IMG/VR virus record: IMGVR_UViG_3300035487_000955
Coordinates: 1-23,212 of that record
Reading direction: 5' to 3' (one strand)
Length of the DNA: 23,212 bases
Source of the DNA: a virus
The position numbers were made by a program, and so were the translations under genes. Below the pieces are notes generated by a model. The model was not told the origin of the DNA, did not search any database, and saw only the letters and a list, made by a program, of their open reading frames with translations. Of this stretch, positions 7,486 through 16,696 are shown piece after piece; the stretch's first letter is position 1; each line of letters opens with the position of its first letter.

Positions 7486-10251
7486 ATGGCAATTCAAAAT
7501 TTAAGATTTTTTGATAGTGACTCAAATGACCTAAACCTGATTTATAATCAGGATGATCTTGTTTGGGAGGGTGTTTGTTATTTACCAGAAGTTTCTTCTG
7601 GGTTATATGAAACTCTTTCAATTCATGTACTTGAAAAAGTAGAAGGTAAGCTTGGAAACGAGAGAATGGTTTCGCCAATCTCAAATTCAGGTCAACCCGC
7701 AACATACGCTGCTGAATTTTTAAATGATTATGAATTTAGTAACGATATATTTCTATATAGTGCGACAGAGAAGGATGGAGAATTATTTGTAGAAAAGAAT
7801 AACGTACAAGAGGCTAGTATACTAAATCAACTTAATACCGCTGGTTTTAATCAAACATCAGGACTTTTTATAGTTGAGTCTGGAACACCTTCTAATGCTA
7901 TAACATATAATATAGCTTTAAACAGCGATGTTGAAGGATATCACACTAGAATACTTAGAATATGGGAACCAACAACAGGTGGAGACGTAATTGAAGTTGC
8001 TAGAATCAGAATATACGGTGAAGTTGAAGCAGAAGACGAAAGATTAAGAGTTCTTTTATCAAACATGGGAATGTTACTTGAAGAAACTGATTATTTTATC
8101 TTTAAAAAATCAGACATTAAAGAGCTTTCAACTGACTGGAAAATATTAAATGAAAAAAGAAAGGAATTATTATTACAAGCCTCTCAAATCAAACCATTTA
8201 TTGGAACTTACAAAGCTCTTTTAAGTGCAATTGATTTCTTTGGTTATGATAAAATAACCCTAAAAGAATATTGGCTAAATATAAATGAACAATCTGAAAA
8301 CTTTGGTAAATTAAAAGCAGTTGCTGTACCAAATCAAGATGTTGTTGGTTTTTTAGCAAACAAGAATAATGGAAATCAACTTCCAAATTCAAACCAAAAG
8401 AAAACATCAAGATTTTCTTTAGTATATAGACTGAATGAAGCAGATGGCGGTTTAGATGAATGGGATATTCCAACAGTAAAAGAATCTCTTGATTTTTCTC
8501 CAGATGAGGTACTTATAAAATTGTATGGTCTTAAGAGAAAACTACAAAAAGATTATTTACCACTACAAGCTAAAATTGTAGATATTACAGGAGAAGGGGA
8601 TTACTTTTCACAATTTAATATGAATGTTTGGAATAACCAGCAGGTTATTAAAAACCAAACCGCTGGTGTAGAAGTTGAATTTAAAAGATACCCTGAAGAT
8701 AGACAATTATTTATTGAAGATTTAAGAAAGGTTGATTATAGATTAACGGGAATGGATCAAACATTTCCTCTTGATGTTACTGTAAATCCAATAACTGAAA
8801 CTTCAGTTAATACAGAGGTTATTGATTCTATTAATAATTTCTACACAGAATATTACGATAAAAATTTAAATACGTTTAACACTATTACAGGAATTCCAGT
8901 TGGAGCACCTCTTGTATTAAATGTAGAATCATATAAAGATACCTGGGATGAAGCTGAATTTTCATGGATGGACGCAACAGATACTGGAGACGATCATTTA
9001 GAATGGAATAATTGGTGGAAACAAAATATTTATGAAGTTGAATGGATCATATCAGGACCTAATGGATATTTAAAAACATATAGAGGAAGTATAGATACGT
9101 ATTCAAAGCTTGCAATTGTTTTACCATTTGCTGGTGATTATAGTATAGAGTTGGGTATGCATGATTTATTTAATGTTAGAAGTTCTTACAGAAAACCTAA
9201 CTATATTAATGTAAAAAATAAAAATGTAGAGGTTTACGGTGTTTCTCAAAAATTACTTCCAAAATTAAATTGGAATCAATATAAATATCAATGGGATCAT
9301 GCTGGTTCAGATTGGGATCATTCAGCAGAGCATTTAGATGAGGTTGATGATATTATCGCGACCTATTATTTAACTCTCGATAGAGCAAATTATGTACATG
9401 ACTCTGAAGATGTTGGTGGTTTTGAATTCTCAACAGTTAGAAGATTTGCTGATACTTCAAGTCCAACTGGATTTGGAGAAACTACTGGACCATATAGATG
9501 GAATGAATTAAAACCGCATGTTTGGAACGATGGTCAAGATATTGATTGGAATATGACAAGAGTAGGTGGAGACATAAACGCTTCGTTTAAAATAGATATT
9601 AGAACTAATCAAGGATATTCTAACGGTCATTTCTTTCAAATTTCACAAATCCATCCAGTAACTAATCAATTAATTACTGATTCTTATATAATACAAGCAG
9701 CATATCCGACAGATCACTTAGATTTAGCAGAGTGGAACAACGTTGCGACTGAATTAAATTCATTAAATCCAATCGATTATCCAATTATCACTAAATTTAA
9801 TTTTAATGCGATACTAATAGATAATAATGGAGATGGAATAGTTGACGAATGCTATCATATATTAGTTGTAGGTAAAGAGCCTTCAAGATCATATGAATAT
9901 GAAAACGTTGGGTTTAATAACCCATTAGGAGGTACTGTAATTGCAGGGTCTGAACAGCATCATGAATGCTACAATCCAACGTTCTTTGACTTAGAGCTAA
10001 TAGATTCTCATAAAGAATTAAGAATGTTAAATCACTTGACGCTGTCATATGATATAACAAACATGCCAGGTATTGTTTCTCAAAAATGGGTGTTGAAAAA
10101 TAATACACTAAATATAAAGGATATATATTATAATAATAAGTATCTGACTCATTTGTTTAAGAACAAAGGTGATTACTCAGTTGAGCTAGAACTTATGGAT
10201 GTTAATGGAAATATAAATACAACAAATAAAAATATAATTAAAATCATTTAA
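7486..10251 (+). CDS. Large baseplate wedge candidate, gp7/tail protein I-like core with PKD/Ig-like domains
   Basis: The 921-aa protein follows the gp6-like and small genes, where T4-like phages carry the gp7 wedge gene. Residues about 222-266 (KRKELLLQASQIKPFIGTYK, then ALLSAIDFFGY) match the tail protein I pattern of a helix with 'KR.LI......KGT..AL...L...G', and gp7 is regarded as the T4 counterpart of gpI. A beta-rich domain at about 516-568 (DYSIELGMHD) and the C-terminal domain at about 851-921 (GDYSVELELMDVNGN) look like PKD/Ig-like folds. Between them are Trp-rich stretches at about 485-512 and 596-614. Residues 779-788 (DNNGDGIVDE) form an EF-hand/dockerin-like calcium loop. The start is three bases after the previous stop. 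The gp7-like role is an inference from position and the short helical motif; the Ig-like parts may decorate the outer baseplate. Confidence 0.6.
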   Translation: MAIQNLRFFDSDSNDLNLIYNQDDLVWEGVCYLPEVSSGLYETLSIHVLEKVEGKLGNERMVSPISNSGQPATYAAEFLNDYEFSNDIFLYSATEKDGELFVEKNNVQEASILNQLNTAGFNQTSGLFIVESGTPSNAITYNIALNSDVEGYHTRILRIWEPTTGGDVIEVARIRIYGEVEAEDERLRVLLSNMGMLLEETDYFIFKKSDIKELSTDWKILNEKRKELLLQASQIKPFIGTYKALLSAIDFFGYDKITLKEYWLNINEQSENFGKLKAVAVPNQDVVGFLANKNNGNQLPNSNQKKTSRFSLVYRLNEADGGLDEWDIPTVKESLDFSPDEVLIKLYGLKRKLQKDYLPLQAKIVDITGEGDYFSQFNMNVWNNQQVIKNQTAGVEVEFKRYPEDRQLFIEDLRKVDYRLTGMDQTFPLDVTVNPITETSVNTEVIDSINNFYTEYYDKNLNTFNTITGIPVGAPLVLNVESYKDTWDEAEFSWMDATDTGDDHLEWNNWWKQNIYEVEWIISGPNGYLKTYRGSIDTYSKLAIVLPFAGDYSIELGMHDLFNVRSSYRKPNYINVKNKNVEVYGVSQKLLPKLNWNQYKYQWDHAGSDWDHSAEHLDEVDDIIATYYLTLDRANYVHDSEDVGGFEFSTVRRFADTSSPTGFGETTGPYRWNELKPHVWNDGQDIDWNMTRVGGDINASFKIDIRTNQGYSNGHFFQISQIHPVTNQLITDSYIIQAAYPTDHLDLAEWNNVATELNSLNPIDYPIITKFNFNAILIDNNGDGIVDECYHILVVGKEPSRSYEYENVGFNNPLGGTVIAGSEQHHECYNPTFFDLELIDSHKELRMLNHLTLSYDITNMPGIVSQKWVLKNNTLNIKDIYYNNKYLTHLFKNKGDYSVELELMDVNGNINTTNKNIIKII

Positions 10252-10252
10252 A

Positions 10253-10822
10253 ATGGCAAACATTACACAAATATTAGGAACAGATAGTCTATCTTCTTCT
10301 AGAATTATCCTTAACGATAATTTTTCAGAATTAAACACTGGACTTTCTGCAATCGAGGCATTATTAGATACTAGTAATCAGAATTTAACGCTTACTGGTA
10401 AAGTTATTTCCGGAGAATTAGAAGTATTCAATGGTTCTATTAAATTCGCGGTAACACCAACTCAAATTGTTAGCAATGTAGAATCTAAGCATACTGCTGA
10501 CGTAGTTTTACAAAAAGGTATTAGCTACGAAACAAGCAGCTCAGCAGGGTCTGGTATAACAATACTACCTACTGTTAATCAATACGATGAATCTACTATT
10601 TTTATAGATGCATCGTCATTCTTAACTCCTATCTCTCTGTTTGCAGCACAAGAAGGTAGAGAAGTTACGTTTATTGCGGATGGAGGTCCAGTTACTTTTG
10701 CAGTAAATGGTTTAAACCAGCCAATTGTTGGATATGGTACTACTGATATTACAGTATTACAAGATAGAACAATCACACTTAGATATTACGGATCTTCATG
10801 GTATGTAATTTCTAATTGCTAA
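10253..10822 (+). CDS. Short fibre-like/baseplate peripheral protein
   Basis: The 189-aa protein has an N-terminal module NITQILGTDSLSSSRIILND (3-22) followed by NFSELN, resembling the first residues of the right-edge fibre gene (NIKEIF...INNNFKQL). A putative coiled helix follows. The rest is beta-rich and ends with VTFAVNGL, ITLRYYGSSWYVIS and a terminal Cys, a composition typical of phage fibre tips. It starts one base after the preceding stop. The shared N-terminal module suggests attachment to the same kind of baseplate site. It may be a short tail fibre, a plug or a trimeric spike; I cannot tell which. Confidence 0.55.
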   Translation: MANITQILGTDSLSSSRIILNDNFSELNTGLSAIEALLDTSNQNLTLTGKVISGELEVFNGSIKFAVTPTQIVSNVESKHTADVVLQKGISYETSSSAGSGITILPTVNQYDESTIFIDASSFLTPISLFAAQEGREVTFIADGGPVTFAVNGLNQPIVGYGTTDITVLQDRTITLRYYGSSWYVISNC

Positions 10823-10855
10823 TAACTCATAATAAAAAACAAAAAACTAAATTAA

Positions 10856-12808
10856 ATGGCTACACCATTAATAAGAATCCCGCAGGAACAAGGTGGTACT
10901 ATGTACGCATTCTCAAGTGCTGCAAGGGACTTGACGAGAGCATACTACAACCCAGATATAAATTTTGAATACTCGAAGTTTGCGCTTCTTGACATTCCAG
11001 TTGTTGCTACGCCTTCAAGTGGTGATAATTACATTCAATTTAGTAATTTATATGATGGTCAAACGACAACGCAATATGACGATGGTACAGGAGCTGGTGT
11101 TGCAGATCCTGATGCAAATATACACTTTGCACAAACCTTTCAAAATTACGCTTTAAACTTAGAAAACTTTATTTTAAATGATGATGACTTTGATTCAGTT
11201 CTATATGCGTCTGATGCTGAAAAAATATTCTTTAAATGGTTAAACCATATTGGAGGTATTAGATTACAGCAAGGAACTTCGCAAGAAGTTGCTAGTTCAT
11301 ATTCTAGAGCAATTGAAGTCCCAAATAATACTTCAAACATCGGTACTAATTATAGTAAAGTTGTTCAGTATATTGGAAACATAGACGTTTCGAATGATAA
11401 AAACTATCAAGGAAATGTTTACAATGAAATATTTGTAAATGTTCCCTCTTCAGTTGGATATACGCCAAATATCCTTTTTAAATCTTCGAATTTTAACACA
11501 ACAGCTACTGAGTATAATATAACTCAAAACGAGATAAACGGTAGAGCAAGCCAAACACACCCAGATCCAAAAATTAATTTAGAATCTATTGGAGATACCT
11601 CAACCGGTAATATCAGTCTTGATACAACAACGGGGTATTCTTATGGAATCGAGTGGAATCCTGAAATATATGCAAAAGTAATAAATGATGCTAAGCTAAA
11701 TAATTTCTTAGAATACTCACAAAGAGGTGGAGATTTTAGATTTAACGCTATCTTAGTTTATTACGATGTATATTCAAAATCAAACATTGCAAACAAAGCA
11801 ACAAACCTATACGGTATTATAATTTTAGATAATTGGAAAAATGATCCAGCAAGTTCTGGTTATTATATACCTGAATTAACTAAATATAAACCAAACGAAG
11901 TAACTGGTCTAAATGGTAACGCTTTCGCTCTTAAGCTAAACGTTAAATTTAATAGCTCACTTGATAATGTTGGTGTTGAGAATAACATTAATGACTTCTC
12001 GACATTTTCTATGGATATATTCTTAGATACTACAACTTCTCTTGAGAATGCTGCTAGATTACTTGTTGAAGCAACAAATGCTTATAATAAAATAGCAGAA
12101 AGAGTTGATGAACTAGAAAACTTATTATTTACATCAAATCAACAAGAGAATATTCTAAACAGAGTGGAATCTTTAGAATCAGATGTAGAATCAGCTTCTT
12201 TAAATTATGCTGATTCCTCTTCAGTATTAGACATGATAACGTCAGTCAATGGAAGAGTTAACCAAATAATCAACGGTGCAATTCCCGCCGAAATTCAATA
12301 TAACACCGATGTTGTTGGTGCTGGTAACGGTACAATTATTGATAAATCAACAAAAGGTAAAATTAAAATTGTAAACTCTAATTATGGGTATTCTTTACCT
12401 AAGTTATATAATTATGATATAGTATCAGGAAATGCTGGTACTTTGATTAATGCAGTTAATAAGTTTAACCCGTCAAACGCTTCGGCTGAAGGTATTATTT
12501 CAAGAGTAAAGCCATATGATAATCTATTAATGGTACATCTTGGAACTGGTTCTCTAAACGGAAATATCGATATATACTTAGACGATAGTATTAATCAATG
12601 GGAAGTTGGACAAACTATTAAATTATCTTTTAAAGATGATTTACCAGACTTAGGAACAAAAAAGATTAATATCTACACAGATAAAAATAATGGTTGGATG
12701 CTTAAGGCTACAATCGATACAAATAACCTATTAAGTTTTAAACCTTACTTTGAACTTATTTGTACTGATAAAGTAGCAAAAACATTTGAACTAGAAATTA
12801 TAAGATAA
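10856..12808 (+). CDS. Putative virion structural protein with C-terminal coiled coil, unrecognised family
   Basis: The 650-aa protein has a large soluble N-terminal part with many aromatic and Asn residues (about 1-390), including RGGDFRFNAILVYYDVYS and a later FALKLNVKF strand. A heptad-like segment at about 397-460 (ARLLVEATNAYNKIAERVDE, then LENLL) suggests a trimeric or dimeric stalk. A beta-rich C-terminal domain follows (LLMVHLGTGSLNGNIDIYLD). Its place between fibre-like and large baseplate-type genes supports a virion role. The 33-base leader is almost all A/T with poly-A runs and no Shine-Dalgarno sequence, typical of this window. I considered gp8 because of position, but the sequence does not resemble T4 gp8. 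No signal peptide or membrane segment is visible. Confidence 0.5.
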   Translation: MATPLIRIPQEQGGTMYAFSSAARDLTRAYYNPDINFEYSKFALLDIPVVATPSSGDNYIQFSNLYDGQTTTQYDDGTGAGVADPDANIHFAQTFQNYALNLENFILNDDDFDSVLYASDAEKIFFKWLNHIGGIRLQQGTSQEVASSYSRAIEVPNNTSNIGTNYSKVVQYIGNIDVSNDKNYQGNVYNEIFVNVPSSVGYTPNILFKSSNFNTTATEYNITQNEINGRASQTHPDPKINLESIGDTSTGNISLDTTTGYSYGIEWNPEIYAKVINDAKLNNFLEYSQRGGDFRFNAILVYYDVYSKSNIANKATNLYGIIILDNWKNDPASSGYYIPELTKYKPNEVTGLNGNAFALKLNVKFNSSLDNVGVENNINDFSTFSMDIFLDTTTSLENAARLLVEATNAYNKIAERVDELENLLFTSNQQENILNRVESLESDVESASLNYADSSSVLDMITSVNGRVNQIINGAIPAEIQYNTDVVGAGNGTIIDKSTKGKIKIVNSNYGYSLPKLYNYDIVSGNAGTLINAVNKFNPSNASAEGIISRVKPYDNLLMVHLGTGSLNGNIDIYLDDSINQWEVGQTIKLSFKDDLPDLGTKKINIYTDKNNGWMLKATIDTNNLLSFKPYFELICTDKVAKTFELEIIR

Positions 12809-12809
12809 T

Positions 12810-15800
12810 ATGAGCGCTAGCAATTCAATATCACAATTACTTGAACAATTCTTAGAGTTAAACACTAACTCCTTAGAGACATTCAATAGAATTAATGAAG
12901 CAATAACAACAGATAAAGAAACTGTTGTTATTGACTTGTTTAATAACAAATCAGGCCAGATGGAAACTATTCAGATCCCTGCATTTGGTTATTTAAAATC
13001 TGAAATTGAAAGGTTAAATAAGAACATGGCTTCAATTAGCGGAATTGGCGGTGCCAATGCTAATGTAAGGCTTAAAGATGGTTCATATAGAAAAATACAT
13101 ACGTCGAGACTTAAAGGTCCTTCTAAATCAATAACTTCACTTGCTGCTCCTACTGAGTTTAGTACGAAATTAAATGAATTTTTTGAAGACTTTTTAAACC
13201 CACTACTAACTGTTAATTTAGATGTAAGTGGTCAAATTCCAGTCGAGACAGAAAGAGTTTACATTGAAAGATATATTTTAAATAATGACGATGCGGCTAC
13301 CATAGAGTTTTTTGATGATAATTTAAAAGGTGGTAGCGAAATTGCATATTCTAATTTTAAGGATAATATTTCTACTGAAAATTTAAAATATTATTTAGAT
13401 TCAGAAGTGGTTGATATGCCAATAAGAGATGTTCAATATACCGGTGCATTCGATGTTGTTAAGATAGACAGCACTCAGAGAACAGTAACTATTGACGGCT
13501 CAACCCAAACAAAAACTATTAAATTATACACTCTTAATAAATTAAGTTATACAGATTCATCTAAATCACTTAATGATACAGAAGCTTTAAAAGTTGGAGA
13601 TTCTTTAATTATTAATTCTGGAAATTATTCAACAAGATATTTAGTTAAATCTATAGACAATTCAACTACTCAAATTGAACTTCAATTACTTGAAGGATTT
13701 GAATCAATAAAAATTGGAGTAAATCAACTTGGAATCTATAAAGACTTAGATACTAATATTGAAATCGAAGTTAAAGTTGGATATGACGAAAGACAAATTG
13801 TTTTTGTAAAACCAATTGATCCTATTTCAAACGTGCCTGCTGAGAATTTCTCTCCAGGTATTGGGTTCTTTTCGAATGAGTTAGTTATTCTAGATTCTGA
13901 AGGAGATAAAAAGAATCTTGCAGAATATTATAGAGATGAAGTTTCTGATTTTGGACAATTTATTAAATCTTTAAAAGTTGATTATATTCCGCCAGCTGGT
14001 TCAGGTATTATACCAGACAGTCCGGTAATTAATGAATCTAATTTTAAAGTAGTTCAAATAAACAAACACTTAACTAATAATACAACGGTTGCTAAAATTA
14101 AGCAATTAAAATCTGATAAAATATCCGTTGAACAGAACCTTAAGCAATTAGATGAGGTTATTAAACAGAAAAAAGCTGTATTAAATACTAAGAAATTTGA
14201 ATCTTCTACAGAAAGAGACAGTCAAAAAAGTGAATTGTCTTCTTTAATTAATGAAAGAGATTCAGAATCTAAGTTATTTGCATCTATTGTAACTGAAATA
14301 AAAGCTGCTGCTGAATCTGTTGATTTAGCTAAAGTTTCTCCTAAATTTAGAGTTCGTGGTTTTTGGTCTATTCCAAATGCTAAAAAACTAGGTGATGGAG
14401 TTTCACAAGAAGTAGTACAGTTTAAAATAAGATATAGATACGTTTCTACTTCAGGTAAAACTAGTGAAGTTGAACAAATGAAATTTACAGATGATAATAA
14501 TCAATCTGAAAAAACAGCAGCATTCTCAAATTGGGTAGAATCAAATGGCCCAGTAAGAAAAAGAGAATTAAACGACGCTGGAGTATATAAGTGGGTAGTT
14601 GAAAGTGAAGAAGATGCACAAGCTGTAAACTTTAACTCTTTAGATATAGCAATTAGTTCTGGCGAAATTGTTGAGATAATGGTTAAGTCATTATCTGAAG
14701 CAGGATTTCCTGCAAACCCAGTAACTTCTGATTGGTCTGAAATAACAAGAATAGAATTTCCTGAAGGAGAATTATCAACTGATGCGATTTCTGATATTCT
14801 TGGTGTAAACAACTTTGATAATTTAAAAGTTCAAGTAGATCAAGACCTAGAATCAAAAGGAGTATATACTCACGTTAGCGATTCGTTTACGACAAGCGAC
14901 AAGTATTTTGCGCATAACGCCGCTTCAGTAGCTTCTGGATTTACTACAGAAGGTTTAGCACCATTAAGTGTTTATGAAAAATTATTAAGCCTTCAAAACG
15001 AAGTATTAAGATTAAGAGGAATCATTGAAGATGAGGTTGGAGAATTAGTAGTTAAGATAATTGATGAAGACGGAAGTGCAACACCAATCACAAACAATAC
15101 TAGAGTTAAATTATTCGCTGGATATTATGTTGATGAAATACCTACAGAAGATTTTAAAGGTAGTATTGTAACAAAGAATTTTAGAATTGATGTTTCAAAT
15201 ACTAAGGCTTCTGATTTAGAATTAATTTCTAGAGTTATTGGAGATACAACTAAAGAAGTATATGCTTCAACAACTTATAATCCATTTGGGATTCCTAATA
15301 TAGATAATAGCGGTAATATAAGCGGCTCAGTTAATACATCTCCATTGGATGCCGCCGTTATTAATGATGCATATTATACAAACGAGGCTCAATATGATTT
15401 AGCGCCAATTGTTTATCAAAATATATTAACGCAAGATCAAAATATTTATTCAAATCCTGGTCCTGAACAATCTATGCAATTAAGAGGACAGTGGATTTAT
15501 GCAAGATATAAAAACTTAGCGAATGATGGAAGACACTATGTCTCAACCGATGATGGATCATATGGAGATATAGATCTTCTTGATACATCAGGATATGATC
15601 AGTATGGATATGGTATTTCATACAATTATTCAACGTTACTGCCTACTACTACTGGAGGTAAAAATTATAGCGCCGCAACTGATATACCATTTAGTGCGAC
15701 GAATGGAGTTGACGATTTTATATGGTCTGGTACATTTTCTGCTGCAGTTTCTGGAGGAGGTATTAATATAGACACAACAAACCTTGGAGGATCTCAATCA

Positions 15801-16568
15801 AATGTCGTAACATATAATGAATACAGTAACGGTATATTCTTACACAAAGACCATCCATTACTGGAAGGCCAAGGTGCTTCTTATATCGCTAACTATGGAA
15901 CCTCTTCGCAAGAACATCCAATATTAGATATTCAAAGTAATGGACTTGTAGGAATTCCTAAAACAGCGGTTAGAAGATCTACTGATTCTTATGGAAAAAT
16001 GCAAACTCCAATAAGATTTACAAGAACTATTAATAATGAAGGTAACGCTGGTATTAGATTAACTTCTAACAATTCTTTCCAACCTGAGGATAAGTATCTA
16101 TTAGGTGGACATTCATGCGGATCATTCTTATATCTTTCACCTCTTAATGAAAAAGATATTGTAGTAGATGCTGTTAATAAGTCTGGTAAGAAAATTGTAC
16201 CTGGAGGTTCAAAGAATTCTATTAGTATTGATTTAGTATTTCAATATAGAATGACAGATTATTATGGAGTTAACCCTGGTGAAACTGGAAGAATTGGAGG
16301 AATTGTAAACAATAAATTTACAAACCTAGTTTATTCTAAAATAATAGGTATAGATATCTTTGATAAAGCTGGTAACGAATTTAAGTTCGACGTTGAGGTA
16401 TATGCACAATATAAAGCTGGAGGTAAAAACATAAATAACATAACTAAGAGTATGTTAACATCGTATAACGCTAATTCTACAATAGCATCTGGTTTTGCTG
16501 GAGGCGGTAGAAGACGTTATTTATCAGAACTGAATGACTTCTCTTTACCGGAGATTGATAATTTCTAA
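12810..16568 (+). CDS. Large baseplate/tail peripheral protein with coiled coil and FN3-like module
   Basis: At 1252 aa this is one of the largest products here. The N-terminal 110 residues are helical (ISQLLEQFLELNTNSLETFN). A strong Lys/Glu-rich coiled coil spans about 425-505. It leads into a fibronectin-III-like module at about 510-653: FRVRGFWSIPNA opens it, VVQFKIRYRYVSTSGK forms the central strands, and IVEIMVKSLSEAGFP with SDWSEITRIEFPEGE close it. The rest is beta-rich and Gly/Ser/Asn-rich, ending with SIDLVFQYRMTDYYGVNPGE and a Gly-rich GGGRRRYLSEL tail. FN3 modules are common accessory domains on phage tail proteins and can help bind cell-surface glycans. The start is one base after the preceding stop. 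I do not recognise the overall family. Confidence 0.5.
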   Translation: MSASNSISQLLEQFLELNTNSLETFNRINEAITTDKETVVIDLFNNKSGQMETIQIPAFGYLKSEIERLNKNMASISGIGGANANVRLKDGSYRKIHTSRLKGPSKSITSLAAPTEFSTKLNEFFEDFLNPLLTVNLDVSGQIPVETERVYIERYILNNDDAATIEFFDDNLKGGSEIAYSNFKDNISTENLKYYLDSEVVDMPIRDVQYTGAFDVVKIDSTQRTVTIDGSTQTKTIKLYTLNKLSYTDSSKSLNDTEALKVGDSLIINSGNYSTRYLVKSIDNSTTQIELQLLEGFESIKIGVNQLGIYKDLDTNIEIEVKVGYDERQIVFVKPIDPISNVPAENFSPGIGFFSNELVILDSEGDKKNLAEYYRDEVSDFGQFIKSLKVDYIPPAGSGIIPDSPVINESNFKVVQINKHLTNNTTVAKIKQLKSDKISVEQNLKQLDEVIKQKKAVLNTKKFESSTERDSQKSELSSLINERDSESKLFASIVTEIKAAAESVDLAKVSPKFRVRGFWSIPNAKKLGDGVSQEVVQFKIRYRYVSTSGKTSEVEQMKFTDDNNQSEKTAAFSNWVESNGPVRKRELNDAGVYKWVVESEEDAQAVNFNSLDIAISSGEIVEIMVKSLSEAGFPANPVTSDWSEITRIEFPEGELSTDAISDILGVNNFDNLKVQVDQDLESKGVYTHVSDSFTTSDKYFAHNAASVASGFTTEGLAPLSVYEKLLSLQNEVLRLRGIIEDEVGELVVKIIDEDGSATPITNNTRVKLFAGYYVDEIPTEDFKGSIVTKNFRIDVSNTKASDLELISRVIGDTTKEVYASTTYNPFGIPNIDNSGNISGSVNTSPLDAAVINDAYYTNEAQYDLAPIVYQNILTQDQNIYSNPGPEQSMQLRGQWIYARYKNLANDGRHYVSTDDGSYGDIDLLDTSGYDQYGYGISYNYSTLLPTTTGGKNYSAATDIPFSATNGVDDFIWSGTFSAAVSGGGINIDTTNLGGSQSNVVTYNEYSNGIFLHKDHPLLEGQGASYIANYGTSSQEHPILDIQSNGLVGIPKTAVRRSTDSYGKMQTPIRFTRTINNEGNAGIRLTSNNSFQPEDKYLLGGHSCGSFLYLSPLNEKDIVVDAVNKSGKKIVPGGSKNSISIDLVFQYRMTDYYGVNPGETGRIGGIVNNKFTNLVYSKIIGIDIFDKAGNEFKFDVEVYAQYKAGGKNINNITKSMLTSYNANSTIASGFAGGGRRRYLSELNDFSLPEIDNF

Positions 16569-16696
16569 AATATTATTAGATTAATAAATTGTGATATATA
16601 GTGTATAGAACTATATATGCGCAACGAGACTTTAAGCGATTCTAAAGGTGTATGCATATTTCTACAATATATAGAATATAAATATACAAACATAGA
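16569..16696 (+). other. 128-base intergenic gap with inverted repeats and a T4-late-promoter-like box
   Basis: No gene is visible. ATATATAG (16594-16601) and CTATATAT (16611-16618) form a perfect 8-bp inverted repeat with a 9-base loop. ATATATAG recurs at 16667-16674. ATATGC (16615-16620) can pair with GCATAT (16654-16659), and CTTTA (16630-16634) with TAAAG (16643-16647) inside it, so alternative folds exist. The central part, about 16618-16650, is less AT-rich than its surroundings. There is no T tract after any stem, so a terminator is unlikely. An RNA element, protein-binding site or promoter region is more likely. Confidence 0.5.
16677..16684 (+). promoter_or_regulatory. TATAAATA box, matching the T4 late promoter core
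   Basis: TATAAATA is identical to the T4 late promoter -10 consensus. It lies 12 bases before the ATG at 16697, so a transcript would have a leader of only a few bases. Nearby AT-rich DNA makes chance occurrence possible. A phage late sigma factor would be needed, and none is in the window. Confidence 0.3.

Noticed and set aside
10856-12808. Assignment of the 650-aa protein as baseplate wedge gp8
   Set aside because: The order of genes suggested it, but the length is about twice that of T4 gp8 and I see none of the gp8 sequence pattern.
14501-14812. 103-codon reading frame on the - strand
   Set aside because: It lies wholly inside the coding sequence of the 1252-aa protein, which has the better codon pattern and recognisable domains.
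16594-16659. Terminator after the 1252-aa gene
   Set aside because: The stems are short and AT-rich and none is followed by a run of T.
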